Shown one piece after another: positions 54,141-62,988 of a DNA stretch of 64,000 bases. The notes below the pieces were generated by a model, which did no database searches, was not told the DNA's origin, and saw only the letters and a list, made by a program, of their open reading frames with translations. A program made the position numbers and the translations under genes. Origin of the DNA: JACPPO01 sp965262505 (GTDB taxonomy: Bacteria > Acidobacteriota > Vicinamibacteria > Vicinamibacterales > UBA2999); NCBI GenBank assembly GCA_965262505.1, contig CBDHFM010000014.1, positions 1 to 64,000 on the forward strand, in the 5' to 3' direction. The first letter of the stretch is position 1, and every line of letters starts with the position of its first letter.

Positions 54141-54240
54141 GCCCGCGTTCTCAAAAGCGGATGGCTCCCAGTCGCTGGACCTACAGCGCAACGCCCTGCG
54201 GGCCGGGGGCGTCGACGCCGGCAACGTCTACCCTTGTTTC
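54126..54240 (+). pseudogene. Serine resolvase N-terminal fragment
   Basis: MRIGYARV, then a frame break, then GSQSLDLQRNALRAGGVDAG then NVY in the shifted frame. Same family as 42.1 kb. Nothing beyond residue 35. From 54240 to 54537 I see no gene. Confidence 0.7.
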
Positions 54241-54537
54241 TTGACCCCATTTGGTGGGTGGCGCCCAGAGGCACGCGCCTGTCTCGTAATGCGAGATCGA
54301 GCCATCGACCGGCTCTGGTGAGCCTGGGCTATCGCTCAGGCAGTGACCAGACGCGCTGCCAGCCGGTCGTATTCCGTGCTGGGGAGCTGAACGAGGACCG
54401 GGCGAGCCGCGCGGTCGACCCATGCGAGCACCTGCTCCAATGATGCGGGCCGGCATCGCCGTCCCTCGCGAGCCCGAACCCGTCGGGAGTGTTCCCACTG
54501 AAGAGAGGGTTTCCGGCACGTCTCCGGGCAACCCGAT

Positions 54538-54942
54538 TTACCGGGAGGGCCCCCACGCCAAGACGGTGATCTCGATGGGGACGACACCGTCCTCCACCAT
54601 CTCAAGCTGTCTCGCGGCGGCGTAGGAGACGTCGAGGATGCGACCGTTGTTCAGGGCTTCGAGGGGGACCCGGTCGTTGACCCGAAGCTCTACTTCGCGG
54701 TCGTTGTTCAGGTTGCGAACGCGGACGCGCGAATCGAACGGCAGATCGTAGTGGGCCGTGGTGAACTGGTTGCTGTCGAACGGCTCGCCGCTAGCGGTCG
54801 GCTTCCCGTCGAATGCGTCGCCGTACCAGCTCGCCAGACCGCGGCGTACGTAGCGGTCGGGAGTGCTGCGGACCGGGGCGCGGGCGCTGCAGCCCGCGAG
54901 CACGGGCATGACGAGGCTGGCGAGGAACATCCGCCGATTCAT
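54538..54942 (-). CDS. rlpA: RlpA-like lipoprotein (double-psi beta-barrel)
   Basis: A 134-residue lipoprotein: MNRRMFLASLVMPVLAGCSA (lipobox LAGC), then GLASWYGDAFDGKPTASGEP and FTTAHYDLPFDSRVRVRNLN, the RlpA barrel with its catalytic-type His/Asp region, then VNDRVPLEALNNGRILDVSY. It lacks the SPOR domain that longer RlpA proteins carry. Such enzymes cleave glycan strands at septa, or have lost activity. The start at 54942 is chosen for the signal. Confidence 0.8.
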   Translation of the reverse strand: MNRRMFLASLVMPVLAGCSARAPVRSTPDRYVRRGLASWYGDAFDGKPTASGEPFDSNQFTTAHYDLPFDSRVRVRNLNNDREVELRVNDRVPLEALNNGRILDVSYAAARQLEMVEDGVVPIEITVLAWGPSR

Positions 54943-54999
54943 GACCGCACAAAGTACCACGGAGTGACAGCCGGCTGGGTGGGACGCCGCGGTTCGGCA

Positions 55000-55165
55000 T
55001 CGGGACCTCCGAGTACGGGCGCGATGACCGGCTGGGCTATGGCCTGGGCCTGCTCTGCTGGGAGCGGTTGGGCTTCGAGCTGGGCCTCGATGGCCAGCGC
55101 CGGGAGCATGCGAACCTCAACCGCGCGGATCACGCCCTCGTCGCCCGCGTCACCGCGCGCTGGTA
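55000..55165 (+). pseudogene. Outer-membrane protein C-terminal fragment
   Basis: Plus-strand reading GIGTSEYGRDDRLGYGLGLL then CWERLGFELGLDGQRREHAN, NRADHALVARVTARW, stop. The alternating pattern and terminal Trp fit the last strands of a beta barrel. No N-terminal part. Confidence 0.4.
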
Positions 55166-55196
55166 GGCAGCTGCACCGCCTCGGCCCTCGCCCGCT

Positions 55197-55222
55197 TGTC
55201 GCAAACGACCGTTTGCGAGACA
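55197..55222. repeat. 26-bp palindrome, copy 5
   Basis: TGTCGCAAACG, AC, CGTTTGCGAGACA, the most symmetric copy. No resolvase remnant beside it. It lies 1.1 kb to the right of copy 4. Confidence 0.8.
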
Positions 55223-55344
55223 GACCCGCGTTCCGAGTACCGCCGGCGGTACTACGAGCTGACTTTCTTCGCCTCGTCCTCGTCGACGGGCACAACGTAC
55301 CGCTCGGCCTCGTCCGGGTCCAGTTTGGCTGGTGCGGAGTCCTT

Positions 55345-55779
55345 CTACCCCCTCACACCACCCATCTTCTTGATCACTTGATCACCTCCACGCCGTCGGC
55401 CGGCCACGACGATGTGGACTTGGCAATGATCACTGGGCCCCCAGGCCTCCGGCTCATTCCGCACGCTGACCTGACACTGTTCAGCTAGACCATTGGAGGC
55501 AAACACGAAGTCGAGCTGCCGGGTGGCCGTGGCTGGCCTGTGGCGATTCGTGCGGTACGTGGGGACGTTGTGGCTTGTACGCGGGAGCTCGTCCGGCCAC
55601 GGGTCCGCGCGGCGACCCGCGGGCGCTTGCGGGCCCACGAAGGACAGCCCCAGCGCGCGCATTCTGTCGAAGACAGTCGCATAGCGAGAGGCCCAGTAGA
55701 CGCTTCCGTTCTCCCCATACCTGTGCAGGATGTTGAGGTCACCCGCCGCAAGAATACGGTGGCCTGACCCGTGGGTCAT
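55345..55779 (-). pseudogene. Endonuclease/exonuclease/phosphatase-family C-terminal fragment
   Basis: Minus-strand reading ILAAGDLNILHRYGENGSVY (the GDxN motif), RQLDFVFASNGLAEQCQVSV and AWGPSDHCQVHIVV (the SDH motif), the late half of an EEP-fold hydrolase. The N-terminal half is missing: homology stops at about 55770, exactly where the VirB6-like frame begins. Confidence 0.65.
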
Positions 55780-56512
55780 GCTCCTGTTTTACGCCACGCC
55801 GATCCCCGGCGTGGCGTTCACCTTCCCCGGCATGATTGTCGGCGGCGGCAACTGGCTCCACAGCTTTTTTCTGTCCGACATTGTGCCCGCCGTGCAGATC
55901 GAGCTCGCGAATCTCGTCCACACGCAGACCACCGCCCTCTCCGATGCGTGGGCCGGCACGAGCTACTTTGAGCTGTACAGCGCCCTCGGCGACGTGCTCA
56001 GCACGCTCGTGATCGGCACGTCGATGATGCTGTTCATTTTTCTCTGTCTCGTCGTCATCTACGCCGTCACCTACGCCCAGGTGATTTGGGCGCAGATGGC
56101 GATCCTGATCCTGACGTTCGTCGGGCCGCTGATGATTCCGTGGCTGGTCTTTGAGCCGATGGCGTTCCTCTTTTGGGGCTGGTTCCGGTCGATGATCACC
56201 TTCGCGCTCTACGGCGCGATCGCGGGCGCGATCATGCGCGTCTTCATGAGCGTGTCCCTCGGGTTTCTGACGACGTTTCTCAGCACGGCCGACGTGGAGG
56301 ATCCCGTGCAGATGGTGAGTTGGGTGCTCATCCTGTTGCCCCTCATGGTGGCCGGCGTGCTCGCGTCGCTCAAAGTGGGCGAGCTGGCCGGGATGCTGGT
56401 GAGCGGCGGCGGAGGGGGCGGGGCCGGCATGACCGGCGCGCTCATGGCCGCCGCGACCGGCGGCAAGGCCCTGCTCGCCGGCACAGCCGCAGGCGCGGCA
56501 GGAGTGAAATGA
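55778..56512 (+). CDS. virB6: VirB6/TrbL-like conjugation membrane protein, probably 5'-truncated
   Basis: A 244-residue polytopic protein. Membrane segments include LVIGTSMMLFIFLCLVVIYA, MAILILTFVGPLMIPWLVFE, FALYGAIAGAIMRVFMSVSL and MVSWVLILLPLMVAGVLASL, with a Gly/Ala-rich C-terminus (SGGGGGGAGMTGALMAAATG). The ATG at 55778 lies at the junction with an unrelated relic, and VirB6 proteins are usually longer, so the N-terminus may be lost. Its stop overlaps the next start. Confidence 0.7.
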   Translation: MLLFYATPIPGVAFTFPGMIVGGGNWLHSFFLSDIVPAVQIELANLVHTQTTALSDAWAGTSYFELYSALGDVLSTLVIGTSMMLFIFLCLVVIYAVTYAQVIWAQMAILILTFVGPLMIPWLVFEPMAFLFWGWFRSMITFALYGAIAGAIMRVFMSVSLGFLTTFLSTADVEDPVQMVSWVLILLPLMVAGVLASLKVGELAGMLVSGGGGGGAGMTGALMAAATGGKALLAGTAAGAAGVK

Positions 56513-57174
56513 TGGCACAAACCGAACAGGACAGCGGCACGACGTACGCCGAAATGTGGGGCGAGGCCGTGCACAGCAACCGGCACTTGCGGGTGCTGAC
56601 GATGGGGCTCGCCGGGCTGGTGCTGTTGCTGGTCGTGATCATCGTCCGGCTGTCGTCCGTGGAACTCCCCAAGCCGATTGTTGTCAGGGTGGACGACGTG
56701 GGCCGCGCCGAGGCGCTGGCCTATGACACCGTCGAAGCCCAGGCCGACCCGCTGGACCCGACCACGAAGTATTTTCTCAACCGATTCATTGACGACTACT
56801 ACAGCCGGCGCGGGGCGACGGTTGAACAGGCGTGGCCGCGCGCGCTCCGCTTTTTGACGACCACGCTCGCCAATGAAGCCTTCCGGCTGGAGGGCGAGAA
56901 CGTCGCCATGCTCGCGGCGGGCGCCGCCCGCGACGAGCTGCAAGTGGAGCGGGTCACGCTACGGATCCAGGCGAGCCCGGACCCCCCGCACGCGGCGGCG
57001 GCGGACTTCGACCTGGTGCGCCTGGTCGGCGGCGCGGAAGTGAGCCGCGACCGCTGGACGCTCTCCCTCCAATTCACGTTTCTCGAGACGGTCGAGCCCG
57101 AGCTGATGATCGTGAATCCGATGGGGATTCTCATCACCTACTTGCGCGGCGATCGCGCGCTGGTGACAGGATGA
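56509..57174 (+). CDS. virB8: VirB8-like type IV secretion protein
   Basis: A 221-residue bitopic protein: a short cytoplasmic start (TTYAEMWGEAVHSNRHLRVL), one membrane segment (MGLAGLVLLLVVIIVRLSSV), then a periplasmic NTF2-like domain (FLNRFIDDYYSRRGATVEQA, LSLQFTFLETVEPELMIVNP and GILITYLRGDRALVTG). ATGATG begins at 56509; the first ATG overlaps the upstream stop, the second has better GGAG spacing. It overlaps the next gene by 4 bases (ATGA). Confidence 0.75.
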   Translation: MMAQTEQDSGTTYAEMWGEAVHSNRHLRVLTMGLAGLVLLLVVIIVRLSSVELPKPIVVRVDDVGRAEALAYDTVEAQADPLDPTTKYFLNRFIDDYYSRRGATVEQAWPRALRFLTTTLANEAFRLEGENVAMLAAGAARDELQVERVTLRIQASPDPPHAAAADFDLVRLVGGAEVSRDRWTLSLQFTFLETVEPELMIVNPMGILITYLRGDRALVTG

Positions 57175-58199
57175 CCACGAGCCCGGCCCAGGTCGAGCCG
57201 CGCCCGGCCACCGTCCCCACGTTGCAGGAGCGGGCCGGCACACTCGCGGCCCTCGGCTGGTCCGGCCGCGAGGCGGAATGGCTCGCGCTTGTCGCCTTGC
57301 ATAGCGGCGTCTTTACCCGGTCGCAATGTCGCGCGCACTTCCAGGCTGGCGACGACCGCAAACGCCTGTCCCGGTTCGTCCGCGCCCTCATCGAGAAGCA
57401 ACTCGCCAGTGAGGACGAGCGGGCGATCTTCCCCGGCGGCGCGCGCGCCGTCCTGCTGACCGGCAAGCCCATCTATCGGGCGCTGGGCATCCCCGACGTG
57501 CGCCACCGCCGGGGCAAGGACGCGACGACGCAGGTCCTCATGCGCCGGCTCCTCTCGCTCGATTACATCATCGCGCGGCCGACCTTCGGATGGCTCCCCA
57601 CCGAGGCCGACAAGGTGCAGCGGTTCGAGGCGCTCGGCATCGACCGTACAGACTTTCCGTACCGGCTGTACGGCCCGGAGGGGACGCCGAAGATCCCGCG
57701 GTACTTCGCCTTCAAACTCCCGATCGCCGTCGACGATCAGGCGGCGACGTTCACGTACGTCGATGCCGGGCAGACCACCGATAGCGAGCTCCGCGCGTGG
57801 GGCAGAGCCCACGCGCCGCTCTGGGCCGCGCTTCGCGCCCGGACGTTCGCCGTGCACGTCGTCGCCGTCGGCACGGGCGCAGAGGCGGCAGACCGCGCCG
57901 CGCCACTCCTCAAATACTGGACCCAGGACGGCGACGGGACAGGCACGGCGGACCCTACCGGGCAGACCCAGGCCGACCCGGACGTACGCCAGGAGATCGC
58001 TCGCTTGAGAGCCGCGATCACCGCCGGCAATCGTTCCTTGCTGAGCGCGTGGGGCGGATTCAAAACGGCCGCAGATCGACTCATGGCGCTGCGGCAACTC
58101 CCCGAGGGCAGACCCACCGCAACGACGGCGCGCGGGGTGATCGATCGGTTCAAAATCTGGTCGACCGTTCGACTGACGACCCCCGAGGTGGCGATCTGA
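57171..58199 (+). CDS. Replication-relaxation-type winged-helix protein
   Basis: A 342-residue protein. The N-terminal 100 residues (WLALVALHSGVFTRSQCRAH, RKRLSRFVRALIEKQLASED) follow the winged-helix pattern of replication-relaxation proteins of mobilisable plasmids (TRSQCxxHF, RLVxxLxxxxL). GKDATTQVLMRRLLSLDYII and FPYRLYGPEGTPKIPRYFAF lie in the middle, with a helical tail. It overlaps virB8 by 4 bases, so belongs to the same operon. A DNA-processing role in transfer is inferred. Confidence 0.5.
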   Translation: MTTSPAQVEPRPATVPTLQERAGTLAALGWSGREAEWLALVALHSGVFTRSQCRAHFQAGDDRKRLSRFVRALIEKQLASEDERAIFPGGARAVLLTGKPIYRALGIPDVRHRRGKDATTQVLMRRLLSLDYIIARPTFGWLPTEADKVQRFEALGIDRTDFPYRLYGPEGTPKIPRYFAFKLPIAVDDQAATFTYVDAGQTTDSELRAWGRAHAPLWAALRARTFAVHVVAVGTGAEAADRAAPLLKYWTQDGDGTGTADPTGQTQADPDVRQEIARLRAAITAGNRSLLSAWGGFKTAADRLMALRQLPEGRPTATTARGVIDRFKIWSTVRLTTPEVAI

Positions 58200-58595
58200 T
58201 GTGGCCCGCCGTGTTCGGTCTGTTCCGTGGCAGGGCGCAGGGCAGGGCGCAGGGCAGGCGAAATGCCCCGCAGACGGTGGGGGGGGGGGTGGGGCACAAT
58301 CAGCGGGGGGGGTGGGGCACGCCCCGCCTTCATGTTCCGCCGTGGCTATTCGGGTTTTTCGTCCTAGACCGGACGACCCGAACCGCGCCAGCGGAGAGGG
58401 GAAAGACGGGAGCGACCCCCCCGTTTCCACCGCTGGCGCGGTTCGCCGTATGGGGGGGTGTGGCACCCGGTGGGGCACCGGGTGGGGCACACACCCTCCA
58501 GCCTTGTGGGGGGTCGCTCCCGTCTCAATTTATCCTTGCAGGAAGGCTTCCCGGCCCGCGTGCGGGCCGGACGATCAGACCCGTCGAGCCGCGCG
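58200..58595. repeat. Intergenic region with nested inverted repeats, oriT candidate
   Basis: A 16-bp perfect inverted repeat CGAACCGCGCCAGCGG at 58379-58394 and 58430-58445. A 17-bp perfect one, GACGGGAGCGACCCCCC, at 58405-58421 and 58508-58524, crosses the first. GTGGGGCAC occurs four times (58289, 58312, 58470, 58482). G-runs are frequent. It separates two transfer genes that otherwise overlap their neighbours. Confidence 0.6.
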
Positions 58596-60665
58596 ATGTT
58601 TGACGCCCTACTCCGCGCGTGTCTCGTCATCGGCGGCGTCAGCGCCGCGTGCGCCTGGACGTGGCCGGGCGCGTTCCCCGAGGGCGATCCCGTCGCGGTC
58701 CTCGTCCGCTATCACACGCCCACCTTTTACGCGGGCGTCGTCGCCTGGTACTACGTCGCGCCCGGCGTGGCCGTGTTCATTGCCGGCCACTTTCTTCTCA
58801 GCTCATCACGGATCTGGTTCGCCCGGATGGGCGTCAGTCTCGGGCTCCGGTCGAGCCTTCCGGCGTGGCCACTTTCGCCCACCGACGCCGGCCCGGCGAT
58901 CGTCGTCGGGGAGGTCCATCACCCGGTCAGAGCCATCGAGAGCCCGACCCCCGAATGGTTGATCATCCCCGAGCGCGGCCTCTATACCGGCGTGGCAATT
59001 TTCGGCGCCGTCGGGTCCGGCAAGACGTCGGCCTGTATGCACCCGTTCGCCCGCCAGCTCCTCGGCTGGCACGCCACGAATCCCGACCGGCGACCGGCCG
59101 CGCTCGTCCTGGAAGTCAAGGGCGATTTTTGCCACGACATCCGCCGGATGCTCGTCGAGCTGGACCGAGGCGGCGACTACATCGAGCTGTCCCTCGATGG
59201 CCGGCTGACGTGGAATCCGCTGAGTGCGACGTGGCTCGATTCGTACTCGCTCGCCTACACCGTCGCGTCCCTGCTCAATCAGCTGTTCGGCAAGGGGAAA
59301 GAACCCTTCTGGCAACAGGCGTACACGAATCTCGTCCGCTGGATCATCGAGCTGTACCGCGTCCTGCCGCCCCAGGACCGCAGCGCCACGCCCGGATGGG
59401 TGACGCTGCGAGACGTGTACCACTGTGCCATCGACAAGGAACTCTTCGCCAAGAAGATTCACGAGGCGCAGACCTACGCGGCCGACATGTCCGACGAGTG
59501 GATCACCATCGACGGGGCCGCGATGGACGGCGACGACGAGCAGACGTTCGCGCTGACCGCCCTCGAGTTTGTGCCGCAACCCGAACGGCCCGGCCGCTTC
59601 CAGGCGCGCGCACATCCGGCCGTGGTGACGTACCTGAACACCCACACGATCACGTACGCCAGCGAGCGGGCCGAGAGCAGCAGCGCGAGGGAGATCCGGC
59701 TCCGCGTCGAAGCCGTGAACCGCTGGTACGTCCACGACTGGAACACCCTCGACAACAAGATCCGGTCGAGCATCGTGGAGGGCGTGTCCGTGTTCCTCAG
59801 CCTGTTCGATTTGCCGAGTGTCGCGCGCGTGTTCTGCCCGCCCGCGCCCGGCGCGGCGTCCACCGGCTACGACCCCGGCGACCCCATCGACAGGCCCGGC
59901 GGCACGATTGCCGCGACGAAGCGCACCGGCGACCTCCCGCCCCTTGATGAGCTGATTGAGAGCGGCAAGGTCCTGGCCCTCAACATGCCCGCCGGCACCA
60001 ATCCCGCGCTGTCCCGCGCCGTCGGTGTCATGCTCAAAAATGCGTGGCTGCAATCGCTGTTACGCCGGCCGGCGACGATGAAGGCCGAGCCCGGCCGCTA
60101 CTTTCGGCCGGCCGTCTTTATCTGCGACGAGTATCAGGCGTTCGCCAGCGTCGGCGAGGACGATCCGAGCGGCGACGAGAAGGCGTTTGCCCTCACCCGG
60201 CAGTGCCGGGTCATCCCCATCGTCGCCACGCAATCCATCAGCTCGCTCCGCTCCGTGCTCGGGAGCGGCGAGGCGTGGCGGACGTTGCTCCAAACGCTCC
60301 GCACCCGGATATTTTTGAGCCTCAGCGACGAGGCCAGCGCCGAGATCGCGTCGAAGCTCTGCGGGCAGGTGGCGAAGATCAAGAGCAGCTACACCATCAA
60401 CGAATCGGCGAAATCGAGCGGGATCAATCTCCTGTCCGCCCAGGCCGGCGGCGGACGTGGGAGCGTGGGCGCGAGCAAGAGCTTTCAGGAGCGGCGCGAG
60501 GCGCTCTTTCAGCCGCGCGACTTCGCCCTGCTTGGGAACTGTCAGGCGATCTGTCTCCCGTACGACGGCGTGCAATCCTTGCCCCCGCGCCGGGTCTACT
60601 TGAAGCCGCATTACCTCCCGGCCGACCGCCCGTACTGGGCCGCGAAAGCGGCCGGCGAGCTATGA
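58596..60665 (+). CDS. virD4: VirD4/TraG-type coupling protein
   Basis: A 689-residue type IV coupling protein. Two N-terminal membrane segments (VIGGVSAACAWTWPGAF region and VVAWYYVAPGVAVFIAGHFL), Walker A IFGAVGSGKTSACMHPF near 135, LVLEVKGDFCHDIRRML near 170, Walker B PAVFICDEYQAFASVGE near 505, and IVATQSISSLRS near 545. The ATG at 58596 is the first before the membrane segments. It overlaps virB11 (ATGA). It should bring DNA-protein substrate to the secretion channel. Confidence 0.85.
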   Translation: MFDALLRACLVIGGVSAACAWTWPGAFPEGDPVAVLVRYHTPTFYAGVVAWYYVAPGVAVFIAGHFLLSSSRIWFARMGVSLGLRSSLPAWPLSPTDAGPAIVVGEVHHPVRAIESPTPEWLIIPERGLYTGVAIFGAVGSGKTSACMHPFARQLLGWHATNPDRRPAALVLEVKGDFCHDIRRMLVELDRGGDYIELSLDGRLTWNPLSATWLDSYSLAYTVASLLNQLFGKGKEPFWQQAYTNLVRWIIELYRVLPPQDRSATPGWVTLRDVYHCAIDKELFAKKIHEAQTYAADMSDEWITIDGAAMDGDDEQTFALTALEFVPQPERPGRFQARAHPAVVTYLNTHTITYASERAESSSAREIRLRVEAVNRWYVHDWNTLDNKIRSSIVEGVSVFLSLFDLPSVARVFCPPAPGAASTGYDPGDPIDRPGGTIAATKRTGDLPPLDELIESGKVLALNMPAGTNPALSRAVGVMLKNAWLQSLLRRPATMKAEPGRYFRPAVFICDEYQAFASVGEDDPSGDEKAFALTRQCRVIPIVATQSISSLRSVLGSGEAWRTLLQTLRTRIFLSLSDEASAEIASKLCGQVAKIKSSYTINESAKSSGINLLSAQAGGGRGSVGASKSFQERREALFQPRDFALLGNCQAICLPYDGVQSLPPRRVYLKPHYLPADRPYWAAKAAGEL

Positions 60666-61621
60666 CCACGGGCGACGGGCTGGACCTCTTGAAACCCTTT
60701 TTGCCCGGCCTGGAGGCGGCGCTCGACGACCCGGACGTGAGCGAGATCATGATCAACGGGCCGGGCAATGTGTGGCTCGAAGGCCACGGCCGATTGAGCC
60801 AGATCGACGCGCCCGATCTGGACGCGGCGGCGCTCGAACGCGCGGCGATCCACATCGCCCGGCCCCTCGGGCTGGACCCGGCCACCATGCCGGTCCTCGA
60901 TGCGCGCCTGGGCGACGGCTCACGCGTGGCGATCTGCGTCCCGCCAGCCAGTCCGCACGTCGCGATCACCGTGCGACGGTTCGGCAACCGATCCTTTTCA
61001 GCGGCGCAGCTGGTCGACCAAGGCGCGCTGCCCGAACACATCCGCGCCGCGGCCGAGCGGACCCTCCACACGCGCCGCAACATCCTCGTGAGCGGCGGCA
61101 CCGGCAGCGGCAAGACGACGCTGCTCAATGCCCTCATCGAACTCATCCCCGCCGACGAGCGGATCGTGGCGATCGAGGACACCCTGGAGCTGCGGATCGA
61201 CTCCCCGAACTGCGTCCGCTTCGAGGCGCGCGGGCTGCAGCAGGGCGCCGTCACGATCCGCGACCTGGTGAAGCACGCCCTCCGCCACCGACCGGATCAC
61301 ATCGTCGTCGGCGAAATGCGCGGCGGCGAGGCCGCCGACCTCTTGCAAGCCCTCAACACCGGCCACGGGGGCTCACTCACCACCGTCCACGCGAACAACG
61401 CCGAGAGTGCCCTCTCGCGCGTGGCGAGCTGCGCCATGCAGGGCGGCGGGGATCTCCCGTGGGACGTCACGTGCCGGGGCGTCGTCGACGGGATCGCGAT
61501 GGTGATCCACATGACGCGCGCCGACGGCCGGCGCTTTGTCGAAGAAGCGGCGTACGTCAACGGCTACGACGCCGGGAGCAACGCATGGACCATCGAACGA
61601 CTCGACCGCACCCCGCTGTAA
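60662..61621 (+). CDS. virB11: VirB11-type secretion ATPase
   Basis: A 319-residue ATPase of the VirB11/CpaF type: DPDVSEIMINGPGNVWLEGH near 25, VSGGTGSGKTTLLNALIELI (Walker A) near 142, AIEDTLELRI, LVKHALRHRPDHIVVGEMRG then GEAADLLQALNTGHGGSLTT (Walker B and His boxes). All motifs are present. It overlaps virD4 by 4 bases and ends over the start of the nuclease gene. Confidence 0.85.
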   Translation: MTTGDGLDLLKPFLPGLEAALDDPDVSEIMINGPGNVWLEGHGRLSQIDAPDLDAAALERAAIHIARPLGLDPATMPVLDARLGDGSRVAICVPPASPHVAITVRRFGNRSFSAAQLVDQGALPEHIRAAAERTLHTRRNILVSGGTGSGKTTLLNALIELIPADERIVAIEDTLELRIDSPNCVRFEARGLQQGAVTIRDLVKHALRHRPDHIVVGEMRGGEAADLLQALNTGHGGSLTTVHANNAESALSRVASCAMQGGGDLPWDVTCRGVVDGIAMVIHMTRADGRRFVEEAAYVNGYDAGSNAWTIERLDRTPL

Positions 61622-62100
61622 GGGCGTGTCGCCTCCGGCCGTACGTCGTCGCCCTCGCGGTCCTCGCAGGGCTGGCCGGCGGGCCAGTCCTCGCGCAGAC
61701 CGGCATCGCGCAGGTGGACCGGGTGATCGACGGCGACACCATCCGCGTCCAGCTCGATGGGGCGCGCGATACCGTGCGGCTGACCGGCGTGGACACGCCC
61801 GAGACGAGGCACCCGACGCGGGGCGTCGAACCCGACGGCCCCGAGGCCGCCGCCGACACCACCGCCCGACGCACGGGCGCCACCGTCCGGCTCGACCGCG
61901 ACCCGGCCGGCGACGACATCGACGCCGACGGTCGACTGTTGCGGTACGTCGTCCTCGCCAGCGGCGAGCACGTCAACGCGATCCTGATCCGGGAAGGGCT
62001 CGCCACGGCGATCCGCGCGTTCCCGTACGCCCGGCAACGCGAATTTCTCCAGCTGGAAGCCCAGGCCCGCGCCGCGCGCCGCGGGCGATGGAGCCGATGA
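61585..62100 (+). CDS. Exported staphylococcal-nuclease-like protein
   Basis: A 171-residue protein: a signal-like segment (YVVALAVLAGLAGGPVLAQ), then VDRVIDGDTIRVQLDGARDT, VRLTGVDTPETRHPTRGVEP and GRLLRYVVLASGEHVNAILI then REGLATAIRAFPYARQREFL. Asp, Arg and Glu of the SNase active site are in place. The ATG at 61585 overlaps virB11 by 37 bases. Such nucleases are common in plasmid transfer operons. Confidence 0.75.
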   Translation: MDHRTTRPHPAVRACRLRPYVVALAVLAGLAGGPVLAQTGIAQVDRVIDGDTIRVQLDGARDTVRLTGVDTPETRHPTRGVEPDGPEAAADTTARRTGATVRLDRDPAGDDIDADGRLLRYVVLASGEHVNAILIREGLATAIRAFPYARQREFLQLEAQARAARRGRWSR

Positions 62101-62101
62101 C

Positions 62102-62338
62102 ATGGCCGCACAGGACACGCCAGACCGAGGCCAGGCAGTGACAGATGTGCGGGCGCACCTTCCCCGCCACCTATGGTTTCCGTCACCCGAGGAACAAGCC
62201 TTCATCGCCCCGTGGAACGGCCCAGGCGTGCAGAAGGACCACGGCGCGGCCGAGCAGGCGTATCGCCGCGCCGCCGAGCAGGGGAACCCCATCGCGCGCC
62301 TCTTCCTCAACCACCGATACCCGCCGCGCGCCGAATGA
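62102..62338 (+). CDS. Small protein, Sel1-like fragment
   Basis: A 78-residue ORF whose second half, GVQKDHGAAEQAYRRAAEQG then NPIARLFLNHRY, resembles a single Sel1-type helical repeat. It begins 1 base after the nuclease stop, and its end overlaps the next gene (ATGA). Unknown role. Confidence 0.5.
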   Translation: MAAQDTPDRGQAVTDVRAHLPRHLWFPSPEEQAFIAPWNGPGVQKDHGAAEQAYRRAAEQGNPIARLFLNHRYPPRAE

Positions 62339-62988
62339 CGATCGACATGCTGCGCCACCCCAGCATCCGCGCGGTCCTCACCGCCGCCGCGCGCATCCAC
62401 CCCGAGCCGATCCGGAGTACGGGACTCACCCGCCGGCTCGCCCTGGCGCGCCGCGCCGTGTCCCCCGCCGCGCGCCGCCCCTCGTTCACCGTGCGACACT
62501 TGCCCGCCGGCATCAGCCCGGCCCGCACCGCCGATCTCATGGAAGCCACCGCCGCCGACGCCTGCGCGCTCAAACAGCGCGCCGGTATTCGGCTCTGGCG
62601 CATCCGCGCGAAGTGGCACACGCTGACCTTCACGTTCTATTGGGAGCCGGAACCGCCGGCCGACGAGCCGGCCGTGATCCGCGAGGCGGTCGACGTGCTC
62701 CGCGCGACCGAGCTGCAAGCCGCCATCGTGCGCGGCGCGGACGACGACGGCCCCTGCACGATCCTGATGTTCAACACCATTCACCCCGCGACCGGGCGCG
62801 TCCATCGCTCCCGCGACATCTATCCCGACCTGTTGCGCTGGAACCTCCGGCGCGAAGGCGTGCGCCTGCGCGGCCTCATGGATTTCCTCCGCGCGGCCCG
62901 CGAGCAGCACCTCCGCTCGAAACCCGACCGCGCGCCCTGGTATCGAGACATTGAGCACAGGAGAGCCGACGATGACACGACAACATGA
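62335..62988 (+). CDS. Hypothetical transfer-operon protein, relaxase-like motif
   Basis: A 217-residue basic protein. CTILMFNTIHPATGRVHRSR near 140 followed by DIYPDLLRWNLRREGVRLRG resembles the HxHxxxN...HPxTG region of MobA/VirD2-type relaxases, but the His triad is not visible (MFN replaces HxH). A LWRIRAKWHTLTFTFYWEPE strand region lies near 85. It starts in the upstream stop (ATGA). It could be a degenerate relaxase or an accessory factor. Confidence 0.4.
   Translation: MTIDMLRHPSIRAVLTAAARIHPEPIRSTGLTRRLALARRAVSPAARRPSFTVRHLPAGISPARTADLMEATAADACALKQRAGIRLWRIRAKWHTLTFTFYWEPEPPADEPAVIREAVDVLRATELQAAIVRGADDDGPCTILMFNTIHPATGRVHRSRDIYPDLLRWNLRREGVRLRGLMDFLRAAREQHLRSKPDRAPWYRDIEHRRADDDTTT

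Noticed and set aside
54751..55488. A 245-codon plus-strand ORF
   Set aside because: It runs antisense to rlpA and through relics. Only the short barrel-like part near 55000-55165, in a different frame, resembles protein.
58806..60053. A 415-codon ORF antisense to virD4, and similar long frames over virB11 and cas3
   Set aside because: Shadows of well-supported genes with all motifs on the other strand.
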